This document shows, piece by piece, positions 33,981 through 45,339 of a stretch of 64,000 nucleotides of DNA; position 1 is the first letter of the stretch; each line of letters opens with the position of its first letter. This DNA is from Manis javanica (taxonomy: Eukaryota > Chordata > Mammalia > Pholidota > Manidae), in contig NC_133174.1 in the NCBI RefSeq assembly GCF_040802235.1, positions 138,003,213 to 138,067,212 of the forward strand. Direction: 5' to 3'. The notes under the pieces were generated by a model. That model was not told where the DNA came from, ran no database searches, and saw only the letters and a program-made list of their open reading frames with translations. The translations under genes and the position numbers were made by a program.

Positions 33981-36900
33981 ATTCTTGCTCTCTACTTTTC
34001 TGCATATGTACTTTCCTTTTCCAGTAAAGAGAAATCTGATCCTCATTATCCACAACATATTTCTGTATCTGCTCAACTCCTCCATATGGCACTGATCTCC
34101 TGGCCACAAAGACTCTCTTAGCTGTGGTTCCACTGGACCTGCTTGCTACACCTTCTGAGGGACCCTGCCCTGGCACTGCCCCATGCCACTGAACCTGACA
34201 CCAACCTGCTGCTTGACCTTGGCCCCTTCCCTTCACTCTTGTCCCCCCTGGGCAATGGGAGTGTCAGGTAGGAATCTGTGCCTCTTCGGAGCAATGTGCA
34301 GAGCTCCATGCGGGGCTGAGCCTTAGGAAACGTTGAGGGACTGACAGATGTGGATCCACGCTTCTCAGACTGGGGCTCACATACCCTAGGGGCGGCCGCT
34401 GATTGTCAGAAAGGAGTGGACAGCTCCGTATGAGTAAGGAGTTTGGAACTGGGTCCTGTGGCCCATGTGGAGCATTGAGAAGTGTGAGCTGTAGTGAGCA
34501 GATCAAATCTGCAGTTTCTTCAGAGGCTCTGGTAGGCCAGTGAGTATATAAGGGTAAGGGATGAGCATATGGGGGAAGGATAAGAGTGGAGACAAAGACC
34601 AGTTAGGAGGCTGTTGCAGGAGGCCAGGGATGGGGAGGAAGTAGGAACTAAGGCAGTGACAGCAGCAGAAGAGGAGACAAACAACAGGGATGGCCAAGTT
34701 CAGGGAAATCCTTTCCTTTCTGCAGCACATAGAGACCAATCTGAATGGTGAGGCTCAGGCAGAGACTGGGAGATCGGGAGGAGGGGCTGTAGGGGGATGG
34801 GGAGAGCACACAGAGGTGAAGGAAGGGTTTCTTTGATTGGAAGGTGACAGTGTGGCCTCAAGACAATGCCTTTGCACCAGGCAGAAGGTAAAGAATGCAG
34901 AAGAGGCCCTCTCCAGGGGCTCACTCATCAAGGCCATGGGAAGGTGTAAGCTTGGCAAGGTGCAGGGAGTGTGGGGCCCAAGGCCAAGGAGAGAGTGTAA
35001 TGCATCCTGAACAGAATCCCCTGTGGGAGCCCCTAGGGGGGAGCCTTTCTGGGTCTTCCTGGACCTGCAGAGTGACCCTTGTCCTTAAGCTCCAGGGAGC
35101 ATCCAATCACCTGTAAGATCATCCAGCACCAAGATCCCTCCCTGCCTTCTCCCACCCGAGGAAGGCTCATCCATAGGACCCCACTCAGCCTTGTGTATTC
35201 CACAGTCTTTAAGTCCCCTCTCCTCCAGGGCAGTGACAGATTTGCCGGAGGATCTGAGGATTCCGTTTTAGAGGGGCGGTCCTTTCACACCACCTGGCGC
35301 CAGGGATGCTCTCGGCACCTTAGCTGTCAGTGTTTCTGCTCTCCTGCCTCTTTGCTTGGAAGAAAATGGCCTCTTTACATACACCGTGACACCACCCCAG
35401 GAAAGCTGCTGGCTGAGCCAGATGGGCTGACATCCTTCTGTAGGGTGGAGAATGCTAGTGATGGCCTTTTGGAGTCCTGGTTTTTCTCTAGTGGGTGTCC
35501 TAGAGTGGCCTGGAATCAATAATTGATGAGCCTGTTCTGGCCTAACTCCTGCTTAGGCAGTGACAAGGAGATGAGACCAAGCCCAGAAGTGATGTAACAG
35601 TATAGATGGTCAACAATGAAGTCAGTCCTGTCCCAGCCTGGTACTCCCTCACACCTGGGGCTACTCTTCCCCCACATTCCTTGCCCTGTGTAAAGCCTGG
35701 AGCCCACCTCTACCCCCACCCTCCTGGGAAGGTCCAGCAGCCTCTTAGAGGTCACCTTCTGCAGGGTGCTCATGACAGCAGGGCTGTATGTAGCCTGGGT
35801 GGAGGGTGCAGCCCCTACTGTCCTATTCTCTTCCTTGCCTGCAAGGAATTGTTTTCCAGTTGCTCATCAGAAGCAGTCAAGCACATCCGGCAACAAGCAG
35901 GTGACAAGCCTTCCCTGCCCAGCAAGGGACCCACTGCAACAGAGCTCCCAGGCCGTGTTGCAGTGCCACTTCCAGTAAGCAACAAGCCGCCTTAGGTCCT
36001 GTTGGATTAGTCTGGCTTCTACACAAGCGTGTGCTTTATAGACTGTCAGCAGTCAGTGATTATTTGTTGCTGACTGTGAAAGCCGTATCATATCCCATTT
36101 AGCCGGCTCAGGGCAGTCGATTCACTGACTGGCGTGGAGCTCAGGGTGATGCCAGGCCTTAGGGGACAAGCAGGGAAGGGCACAGCGGACGGGGCCAACA
36201 CTCACTGCGCCTGTCCTCAGGCAGTCGTCATTGGCGGCAATTCCATTCAACCTCCATTTCCTGGCCGGCCTCTGAGGGAGAGAGGCCCTGGGCCAGTAGG
36301 GCCAGCGCTGCAGGAATACACGCTGAAGCAGAGGCTCTGGCTGCTGACCTTGGTTTGCTCCGGGCTCTGAGGGCCAGATGGGCTGCGCACCCACCCAGGG
36401 CTTAAAGCCCAAGCGCCCACTGTGTCGCACGTGGCTGGTGGTCACACTCCCTCCTGTGCAGCAGAGGCCGGCCACAAGCTGTCCCTGTGCATCCTTCTCC
36501 CCGAGTGTGTGCCTACCTCACTCATACCCTCTCTCACTTGCACACCCAGACACACTCTCACACACACGATCACACACATACCATCCTCGTACACCCCCTG
36601 TTTACGCTGCAGAAGCCCGCTGCCCTGCTCTCCCCAGCGGCAGCTCCAGCTTACACTCCCGCCCATGGGGACTGACGGGTCTGGTTGCTCCACATGCTCA
36701 CCACCTCTTGTCATTTGGATGTTGATGTCTAAAGGATAGGTTCAGGAGGGGGAATCTGAATGAGAGCAGGAGGAGGAGCCCCAGGAGATAGGTGCTGTCC
36801 TGGAAGCCTGGGAGGCTGGGCTTCCCGACAGAGCAGGTAGTAACGGGGTTTGAGGGAGTGTCTTGGTCAGGGTGGTTGGAGCCTGTGCTGAAGGTCCAGA

Positions 36901-37910
36901 GGCCCTCTGGCCTGGCAGTTTGCTGGGAGAAAGAATGTCCAGAGCCAGCTGCCAAGAAATGTGGCTGAAGCAGCACCAGGGGAGCCTGGGAAGAGAGGAT
37001 TTGAGGAAAGGACAGGATGTCAAGAAAGCAGGGGCAGTGCGGGAACCATCCCCACATTGAAATGGCAGGTCTGTGTCTCCATGGGCAGAAAGGCCCTGTG
37101 CCCGGCTGACAGGGAAATGGTGGGGACTCAATAAATGTGCTGGGATGAATGGAAAGAGACAGTGAAGCAAGTTCCTCACAGGTTCCCAGGAGTGCATTTG
37201 CATGGGATCCTGTGAGGTTCCAGGGGAGGTCAGCAGGACTCAGGGGAGGGGGTGGGGACAGCTGCTGGAGCCGTGGGCAGCCAGGGGGCCTCAGGACGTA
37301 GGAGGGTGGCAGGCCAAGTGGTTTAAGGGTCACTCTGGGCCACACCCTCCTGCCCCCTTTCCCATGGCCTGCTCCCTACCACCTGGTGTCCGGGTCTGTG
37401 GTGAGGGTGTGGTCTTACAGCAGCTCTGTGGCTGCGCTGAGCACCAAGTCCTCAGCCCAGCTGGTGGGGCCCATGCCTGACCTCACTCTGTGGGGCTGGG
37501 GCAGGCAGGCACCCAGCATGCCTCGTGAGTGGTGGCAGATTGTGCTGCCATGGTGGGGGAGCCCAGGACACTGGGGCCTCTGAATGTCCAGCCAATATCC
37601 CCAGCCTGGATAGTTTTTATGGGACTCTTGGAGGGGTGGACTTCCAGAAGTAAAAGTAAGTGTGAGTGTACAATGTGCTGGGGTGGGGAGCAAGGCCGGG
37701 GAGGCGGGCGTGCCCCGTGGCAAGTTTCAGGACCATCCTGCTTTTCTTCCAGAAAGTACGTCCTGCTTTCCAAAGCCTTTCCCATCTATCCCTCAGCCCA
37801 AACTTGCACTGAGCCAGCCTCCTAATGCCTGTCATGGCTGGGATACTAGGGGCCCTTCCCCCTCAAACAGCTGCCTCCCGACATCCTGGGGGAGGCTCAC
37901 TGGGATAGGC
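33981..37910. other. Repeat-poor intergenic segment
   Basis: About 3.9 kb with little recognisable transposon sequence apart from possible L2 traces near 34550-34700. No exon is recognised. Because it is comparatively repeat-poor, it is the most likely place in the intergenic interval for unmasked conserved regulatory DNA, but no specific element can be named from one sequence. Confidence 0.4.
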
Positions 37911-38142
37911 AACCTCCCGCCTCTTAGCCTCCCACCTCACGCCCCCTCCTCTTCCCCTCCCAGCCGGCTCCTCACTCCCCTTCTGTTTCCTTCCCTCACC
38001 TCCCCCTTACACCCTCCCCACGAGCCCCTCTCCTTCTCCTTGATTCTCCTCCCCAACCTTCCCTGCTCCTCCCTGTATTTCTTACCCCATCCCCTCCTCC
38101 CCCACCCTCTCCTCACTCTCCTTCCCCACCCCTCTCCTGCCT
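37911..38142. repeat. Polypyrimidine (C/T-rich) tract
   Basis: About 230 bases on the plus strand are overwhelmingly C and T (CCTCCCC, CTTCCC and CTCCTT units) with few purines. Such tracts can form triplex (H-) DNA and inflate minus-strand open frames, including the 228-codon one across this site. Confidence 0.85.
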
Positions 38143-38862
38143 GAGCAGGCACCTGCCTTCGGCCTTCCTGCTGTCCTTCACTCTTTGCTGCCAGCCCAAA
38201 GAATACACCATCTCCTTCCCTTGCCAGGTGGAGGGGGAGGCTGGACCTGGGTCTCCAGGCCTTCCTTAGTGGGAGGGCAGATGGGGCCAGGAGACTGGCA
38301 GGGAGGTAGGGGTGGGAAGGAGCCACCGGTCCGGGCCTCAGGAAGCCTGGTGTTAGCTCTGGGGTGGGAGAAGTGAGCAGGGATGGAACCTCCTGGTGGG
38401 CCCTGTCTACACCTCCCTGTCCACCACTCCCATGCTCCCTTCCTACACACATTTGATGGCCACCGGCGCCGCTCGGAGTGCCCCAGAAGGGAAGAATGGG
38501 TGGCGGCAGGGCCATGACGTGTAGATGCTCTCTAGGTACCTCTTGGCCTCTTCCCGCTGGCCTTCCCTGTATACTCGAGTGGCTCTTCAAGGGTAGCCCC
38601 TGAGCCGGCAGCAGCAGCTTCACCTGGGAACTGATCAGAAATACAAATACTCTGGCCCCGCTCCAGACTCACTGACTCAGGAACTTTGGGTGGTGGGCCC
38701 AGGAATCTGGGTTCCAACAAGCTCTCCAGGCCATTTGAATGCACACAGAAGTCAAAACTATCCTGCCGGTCCATTTGTATTAGCGGGGCTGGTGTGGCAG
38801 GGTGACAGGGGAGCTATTCATCCCAAACGGTGAGCAATGCAGCCAAACGTGGCCAAGGTTGA

Positions 38863-38910
38863 ACATGTGTGTGCGTGCGTGCATGCATGCACGCACACAC
38901 ACACACATGC
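38863..38910. repeat. 48-bp alternating purine-pyrimidine near-palindrome
   Basis: Every base from 38863 to 38910 alternates purine/pyrimidine: ACATGTGTGTGCG, then TGCATGCATGCACG, then (CA)n ending CATGC. The two halves around CATGCATG are close reverse complements. Such DNA is prone to Z-form and cruciform structures. Confidence 0.9.
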
Positions 38911-39502
38911 TTTTACTCTGTTTGCACAACAGTCCCTGAGCAGTCCGCCCCTCTGTTGTCAGCCTTGCTTTAGATAGATTTGAATACAGCAAAATTAAGG
39001 CTTTCCATGAAGACACTACAGATAGTTAGCAGACTGATGACAGATGGGGAGAAGATATTAGCTGTGTAAAGCTGACAAGGGATTGATGGATAAAATCAAC
39101 AAGAAAATTCTGCAAAGCAACAAGAAAAAGACTGAGCAGGAAAATGAGCAAAGCATATGAATAGGCAATTCCCAGAAGGAGAAACCCAAAAGGCTATCAA
39201 GTAAGTATGTGAAGAGATGCTCAGATTCATTAGTAACTAGAGAAATGCAAATTAAAACAATGAGACAGGATACACACATGTCAGTTTGGCAAAAACACCT
39301 ACAGGATGCCAAGGATGGCCTAGGATGAGGAGAAAGGGGAGCCACTGTGTGCTAGTGGGGGGAGTGTAGCTAGGCAGATGCAGCTGCTTCGCCAGCCAGC
39401 TGGCAGCATGTGGCCTCACCAAGCATGCCTCCCCACACAGACCCAGCAACCCCTTTCCTGGGTGTGCCCTGGAGAAATTTGCCTGTGGGCCCACAAGGGC
39501 GC

Positions 39503-40415
39503 TGTTACTTTCCTGTGGCTGTTGTAACGGATTAGCAAGAACTTGGTGGCTTAAAACAACAGAAATGTACTCTCTTAGTTCTGGAGGCCAGAAGTCCAAA
39601 ATGGCCCGGCTGGAATCAAGCTGTCAGCAGGGCACACTCCCTGACAGGCTGTACGGCAGGAGCCTTGCCTGCCGCCGCTGACTGCTGGGCTCTCCGGGCG
39701 CTCACTCCAGCCTTCAAGACCGGCGCCTCCACACTCTCTCACGTCCATTTTCACATGGCCTCCTCCTCTGTGGGTAAGTAGTCTCCCTTGTACCCCTTTT
39801 ATGAGAATACATGTGTAGTAATGGTTGGGTGTGTTCCCAAAATTCATGGTCCCCCCAGCACCTCAGAAAATGCCCTTATTTGGAAACAGGGTCGTTATAG
39901 AAGTAATTAGTTAAGATGAAGTCACCCTGCAGTGGGGAGGCTACTGAATCCAGTGATTGCTGTTTGAACAAAACGAGGAGAGGCTCCCGGGAGACATAGG
40001 GAAAGTCACGTGAAAACGGAGACAGAGACTGCAGTGATGTGGCCACAAGTCAAGTGATGCGTGGGGACCCCGGAAGCTGCAAAAAGCAAGGAAGGACCCC
40101 CTCTTGGAGCCTCTGCAGGACATGTGCCCTGCGGACAGCTGGATTTTAGACTTCTGGCCTCCAGAACCACAAAAGAGTAAATTTTTCATTGTCTTAAGCC
40201 ACAGAGTTTGTGGTACTTTGTTAGGGCAGCCCCAGGAAACTAATACAACATGCGATGGCACCACAGGCCCACCCTGATAATCCAGGATAATCTCCATACT
40301 GCAAGATCCTTAACTTTAGCACATCTGCAAGACCCCTTTGCCATGCAGAGCACCATGCGCAGCTTCCAGGCATTAGGACCTGGTGTCTTTGTGGGCCACC
40401 ATTCAGCCTGCTACA
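39503..40415 (-). mobile_element. MaLR-type LTR, itself interrupted
   Basis: The left part (39503-39808) begins TGTTACTTTCCTGTGGC and has TGGCTTAAAACAACAGAAATG. The right part (40253-40415) has CCCACCCTGATAATCCAGG and ends GCCTGCTACA. Flanks GGCGC (39498-39502) and GGGGC (40416-40420) match at 4 of 5 bases, as expected for an old 5-bp target-site duplication. Confidence 0.75.
39814..40247 (+). mobile_element. Full-length MaLR (MLT1/MST-type) LTR inside another LTR
   Basis: The element is 434 bp, starts TGTAGTAATGG, ends AATACA, and is bordered by a perfect 5-bp duplication ACATG (39809-39813 and 40248-40252). GTGTTCCCAAAATTCATGG, GGACATGTGCCC and TTGTCTTAAGCCACAGAGTTTG follow sense consensus order. 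Confidence 0.88.
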
Positions 40416-40620
40416 GGGGCCCACACAAGGACTTCATCATGCATGATCGCTAACAGGGGGATGGAGGCAACCCAGGTGTCCAGCACTGGGGAGGAGTGGT
40501 TATAAGCAACCAACTCACGAACACTCCCAGCGTAAACAGGTGACATGCATAGGGCTGAGCAGAAAGGCACCCAGGAGGACACCGAATAAGGTGTCCAGAA
40601 CAATACAACTTACACACACG

Positions 40621-42900
40621 CCACCCTACACATGTGCCAGAGCACACACTCAAGTGTTTGCTGTTGAGGGGAGGGGAACTGGAGTGGAAAGCAGGGATTA
40701 CAAGGACTGGATGGATAGATATATTGATCCAGCCAGAGAGGGACCTCACAACCCAGGGATAGTGACACCACGAATCGAGGAGCATCTTCACCTGCAGGCC
40801 CAAATAAACGACGGGAAAGAGAAGGCCCCAGATGGGTGCTTTCCAATGAAGGCTGCCCTGCTCCTGAAGCCCCTGACCACATTTCGCATAGATACACTGT
40901 CTCCTTAGCTGCAGTGGTAGCGGGTGGCAGCCAGTGAGCTCCAGCAGTCCCTTCCTGTTTGGGAAGGGAAGAACCATGTGGCTTCCAGAGTGGAGGGAGG
41001 ACGCCCTCCCTCGCACAGCCAAGAAACAAAGAAAGCCACGCAAATGCCATTTGCTGGGGCCTGACAGTTGTTTTCCATCTGCTGCGCTAAGGGCTCCCTC
41101 CCAGGAGCCTTGAGAGGGCAGCTGACATTGGCGGCTCACCCGTGGGTCTTGGCTGAGACCTCCCATGGTTTTGTTCGTTCTCGGAACACACTCTGCCGCC
41201 CTTTTCCAGATACAATACTTCCCCCAATGCCATTTGATCAAGTCCCAGGAGCACAAAATAGAACGAGGCTAGCCACCCTGGAAACAGTCATATAAATAAT
41301 CGTGAATTCTGAATCACTTGGTAAATGATCAGTCATTTTAACCTCTGGGGAGGAGGACTGGGTCTTATTTGTTCCTTTCCCTTTGGGTTCTCCTTGGTTC
41401 CCTGTAACATTGCCTCTGAAAGTGCCATCTTTTCGGGCTGTGCCTGGGAAGTAAAGAGAACCCCACTTCTACTGTTTTGTCCGATAGTACCAAGCCCAGG
41501 GGGAAAGAGAGAGCAATACTTTATTGTAAACTTTTCTTTATCCCCAACAAAGGCCTTTTAGCAGAACTGACTGTCAACATTTCCTAATGTGGCAACCACA
41601 AGAAAACTCTGATTGTGGCATTCAGCCGTGCTCTTGTCTGAGCTCTTTGATCCACTTAAAGATTCATAGTTTCAGGTTCACGAACAGTTGCTTAATTTTG
41701 TTGTTCATTCCTATCCCCCTCCTCCCTCCTGCTGTTACAGACACACTTGGGAGACAACATTTCCAAACCAGGTGAGGCAACAGGCAGTGTGTTTTCATCT
41801 CTGAAGATGCTTTAATAGTCTGCTCGAGGTCTGTGTTCTTCATGAACAAATACTCCATTCAAGCCTTGCCACATCTGACACAGTTGGCAGTTTTTGTTCA
41901 TAACAGAATCTGGTGCTAAAACTAAAATTCGCCTAGAGACTCCAATGTATTCTTAGTCATTTGCTTAGGAGACAAGGATTTAGTCCAACCGGGAGAGGGA
42001 AGATGAGACAGCAGGCAGAGCTGGCTTGCCTCGGATCCTCCTTTGAAACTGTCCTTGCTTGCCCACCAGGAGAGGCCCTCAGCCAATTACTCATCCCTCT
42101 AGGGCCTCAACTTACCCACCTGTACAATCAAGTGATTGGAACTAGATATGCATTTTCAGTCTGTTGGTAGAAGCTTCTGGGAGGTGCTTCAGGAGCCACC
42201 ATGGACATAGGAGGAGACCTAGAAGGTGGGACTCCTGCCCCACTTCTTCAAACATTGCCCCTCTACTGGGTGGCTTAAAACCAAGTTCTCATTCCCACTA
42301 GAGTTTCACAGAAATAAAATCAGCACAAGGCAGGTGGGGCTGTCCAATCTACACTTTTTCATGATGAAGGAATAAAGTTTGGGCTTTCAAAACAACATGA
42401 CAGCAAGACTGCATATCACCAGGATATGCACCCCCCCCCCCACCCCACAGCAGGTATCCCCACCAGGATATGTTCTTGCAAGAATAGATCCTTGCCGGGA
42501 TTGACTATATTCTGTCCTGCTCAGTCTTATCCTGTGAGGCTGTGGTACTGCGTGTCTGGAGGGCAAGTTCGGTATTCATCTGGCTACCAGTTGATCAAGA
42601 GGCTTGGAAAAAACAAGATGCCATCAGGAGGGCCGCTGCACATGCTCAGGAGCATCAGAGCGACAACCCCCTAGGGAGTGGATTTGCTGGAGCAGGGGCC
42701 AGGTTGGGTGGTGGGAGCTCATGGGCACTTCTCTTGGTGTTAAATGAACAATCATATTCTCCACATTAATGTCCTTTCCCAGAGAATAACCTGCCTACCT
42801 CTCCTTTGCTGCAGTGAAAACATGACCACTTCCATTTCCAAAGCATCAGGAGCTTTCTGGCCCCCACTCTGGTGGGAGAGAAAGGCAGTGTGGGGCAGGG
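40621..42900. other. Intergenic stretch, mostly unassigned
   Basis: No gene is recognised. A 268-codon minus-strand open frame (40450-41256) runs through L1 and LTR remains and is not a gene. An 11-C run lies at about 42431-42441, next to two copies of a CACCAGGATATG motif. Confidence 0.4.
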
Positions 42901-43075
42901 GACACAGCTCAGGGTGGTGAGACAGCGGCCCTGGGTTCCAGACCGAGCTCTGCCACCAACACCCATGTGACCTTCAGTCAGCTTCTGGCCCTGTTTGGGA
43001 CTCAGTTCCCCTGAAGGAAAGCTTCATACTAGATGCTAATGACCCTTTCACCTGTAAAGTTCTGTGATTAATAGA
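42900..43075 (+). repeat. MIR SINE
   Basis: GGCCCTGGGTTCCAGACCGAGCTCTGCCACC, CATGTGACCTTCAGTCAGC and GACTCAGTTCCCC are MIR landmarks. Confidence 0.75.
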
Positions 43076-43291
43076 GTACCAACACTCTGGAATGCTAAGA
43101 GGTAATTTGAAAACCCATTATGAATATGTAAACTAGCTAGCAACGTATGATGAGCTCATCACATAGTAAAGGGCAGGATCATGGGGCAGGATCTAGAAGC
43201 GAGAGGGCCACCCATAATTTGACGCCCTCTTCTCTCTAGATCCCCCAATCAAGTGTTCCAGGAGCTGGATTTCTGTGTGATCCCTGGTTTT

Positions 43292-43312
43292 TCATCATCA
43301 TCATCATCATCC
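43292..43312. repeat. (ATC)n microsatellite
   Basis: Seven tandem TCA/ATC units in a row, perfect. Confidence 0.9.
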
Positions 43313-43633
43313 AGCCCTTAAGATTAAAGGCAGGAAGCTAGCAGGAGGCATTTCCCAGACAGAGGTCACGCCATGGCAGCAACAAGGCCACTGCAGAGCT
43401 TTCTCTCTCCTCACCCTTGTTGTTGGTTTTTTCATAGCTTTTAGGTAGCTGCATTTATTACCACAACAATGCTGGCCTTCATCTCTCAACACCATCAAGC
43501 CAATTCGATTCCCTTCAATTATACTCTGAGATACTAGTAGGGGCCAGACCCTTGGCCAGGCAGTGGGTGGTGCAGAGCTGCAGCGTGCTGGCCCCAGGGC
43601 CACTCCAGGTCGGGTGGAGGAGCCAGGCAGGTG

Positions 43634-43865
43634 TGTCTGAACCTGAGAGGTCAAGGGGAGGGGCTGGCTTTCTTGCGGGCTTGCTTCTTCCGGAGCAGGG
43701 GAAAGAGCCGGCTGTGGACTGCAGTTTGTAGTTGAGGGGGACAGCCGTTTCTGCTTCTGCTGGAGCTTGTGAGCAATAAACAGATTTTAAACTTTTTTTC
43801 TCCCTTTGACTGATTTTGGTTTTTAGAGGTATTTTGCCCCAGGATTTCCTTTCCACGGACTTACA
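43634..43865 (+). mobile_element. ERV LTR, family B, with downstream internal sequence
   Basis: The LTR begins TGTCTGAACCTGAGAGG and has GAGCAATAAACAGATTTTAAAC. It ends CCACGGACTTACA and is followed at once by TTTGGTGCAGTGGGTAGGATTC, the position and style of a retroviral primer-binding leader. It matches the solo copy at 15464-15652 but contains an extra segment of about 40 bases. Confidence 0.7.
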
Positions 43866-44720
43866 TTTGGTGCAGTGGGTAGGATTCCTCTGAACCCAAA
43901 ATCTGTCATAATGGGTGTGACCTTTGAGAGGGCCACCCCTAGGAATGATGGAGAGAAGGGATGCTCGTGCCGATGGACGTGTGTTTACACTCGTGTGGTT
44001 GTGGAGGCACCACCACCACTGCTGGCCACACCAGCCCTGGCCCATGGCCCAAGCCTCAGGCTACTGCTTCTGCCACAGATGCTCTTCCTGCTGCCAGCTG
44101 GAGCCTGGTCACAACTATGGAAAGGAGCAAGGTCCGGGTCACCTGGATAAAATGGACGTGGCCCTGGACATTTCAACACATGGACCGGCGATGGCTGGCT
44201 CTTCTGGCACCTTGGGGAAATGGCCTGGAAGCTGGCCTCCTGTGTATTCCTGGAATCACAGCAAAGTGGCCCCCCACAATCACAGTTATTTGCTTCTACA
44301 GTCCTTGTGTCCTGGATGCGCCCCCTGGCTGCAGCTGCCACATGATGGCTGGAATGGAGGAGCTTTGGACTTAATCTGCATGGGACTTTGAACCTAGAAT
44401 TATCATGATTGGTTGCTGTTGTCAAGAAAAAAATGCTCAAAGAGAGGCTTGACTTTGTCTAATGTTTGGTAAAAGTTTTGTGAGCAATCTAGCATGGTTG
44501 TTAGGAATGAATAAACAAGTGTAGAAACATATTTTGTGCTTAGTGAGAGATTGTGCTGTAAAGTACATTTACTTAATCTGCATAGGCTGAATCCTCTGGC
44601 TTGAGGATTATCAAGATTTTATTGCTGTTGCTATAGTATGTTATTAGATTCATTGGAAGAGGGGGAAGGAGTAAATTATAAGGCAAGATTTCTTGAGGGG
44701 TGGCCTGTAGCCATTCACGC
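43866..44720 (+). mobile_element. Degenerate ERV internal sequence
   Basis: The segment follows the family B LTR and its leader. No open frame with recognisable gag, pol or env motifs is present. Frames of 90-155 codons overlap in several phases and look like chance. No matching 3' LTR is seen downstream, so the copy is 3'-truncated or recombined. Confidence 0.45.
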
Positions 44721-44724
44721 GAGC

Positions 44725-44865
44725 AGGCGAGAGATGATGGCGGCTGGGTGGTGGGAGTGGGGAGAAGCGGCTGGTTTTGAGAGATATTTAGGAGATTGAA
44801 TCAATGGGATATGGGGACAGCACGTATGTGGGAGATGGAGAGTGAGGAACAGGGCAGGATGCTGG
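44725..44865 (+). repeat. LINE-2 fragment
   Basis: GAGATGATGGCGGCTGGGTGGTGGGAGTGG and GAGAGATATTTAGGAGATTGAATC resemble L2 3' sequence. A similar fragment occurs at 62140-62300. Confidence 0.5.
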
Positions 44866-45119
44866 AACAGTAGAACTGCTCTCCAAGATGCACATGGGGG
44901 AGGAGTGGGGTGGGGAGCTTGTTCGGGACTACTTGGGGCAAGGTCCTGGAAGGTCACTCTCTGATGGCTTCAGCTATTGCCCTCAGGCCTTTTGACCTTT
45001 GCTGCTCTTCTCTCTGTGGCAGGCAGGAGTCCTGGCTGGTCACTGACACAGTAAATGCTTTACATGGATGCCCCCTCTCCTTGTTTGTTTGCCAACTGAC
45101 AACAACCAGGTGGTGAAGC

Positions 45120-45335
45120 CTTTAAAAAAGACTGGGAGGCAGGAGATGTTGATTCTAGTTGCAATTCTACCCCTCATGGCCAGGAGCCCTTGGGAAAAAC
45201 ATTTGACTTTCTCTGGGCTTCAGTTTTTCCAAAATCTGCTCAAATGTCTCATGGGAACTTCGTAGGGCACAGGTTAGATAGTAGGTATGCAAGCACCTTA
45301 CAAACTGTTAAGAAATAAAATGTAAAGTAGCATTA
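45120..45335 (+). repeat. MIR SINE
   Basis: GATTCTAGTTGCAATTCTACCCC, TTGGGAAAAACATTTGAC and CTCTGGGCTTCAGTTTTTCC define a diverged MIR. Confidence 0.7.
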
Positions 45336-45339
45336 TTAT

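Larger units (their letters stand above)
39005..40620 (+). mobile_element. Old L1, split by nested LTR insertions
   Basis: The left part (39005-39502) includes TGCAAATTAAAACAATGAG and GACCCAGCAACCCC. The right part (about 40421-40620) includes GGAGGCAACCCAGGTGTCCAG. Both read as L1 ORF2 C-terminal sequence in plus orientation. Between them lie two LTRs, one inside the other. Confidence 0.65.

Noticed and set aside
40450..41256. 268-codon minus-strand open frame
   Set aside because: It crosses L1 remains, has no recognised domain and no promoter or splice context.
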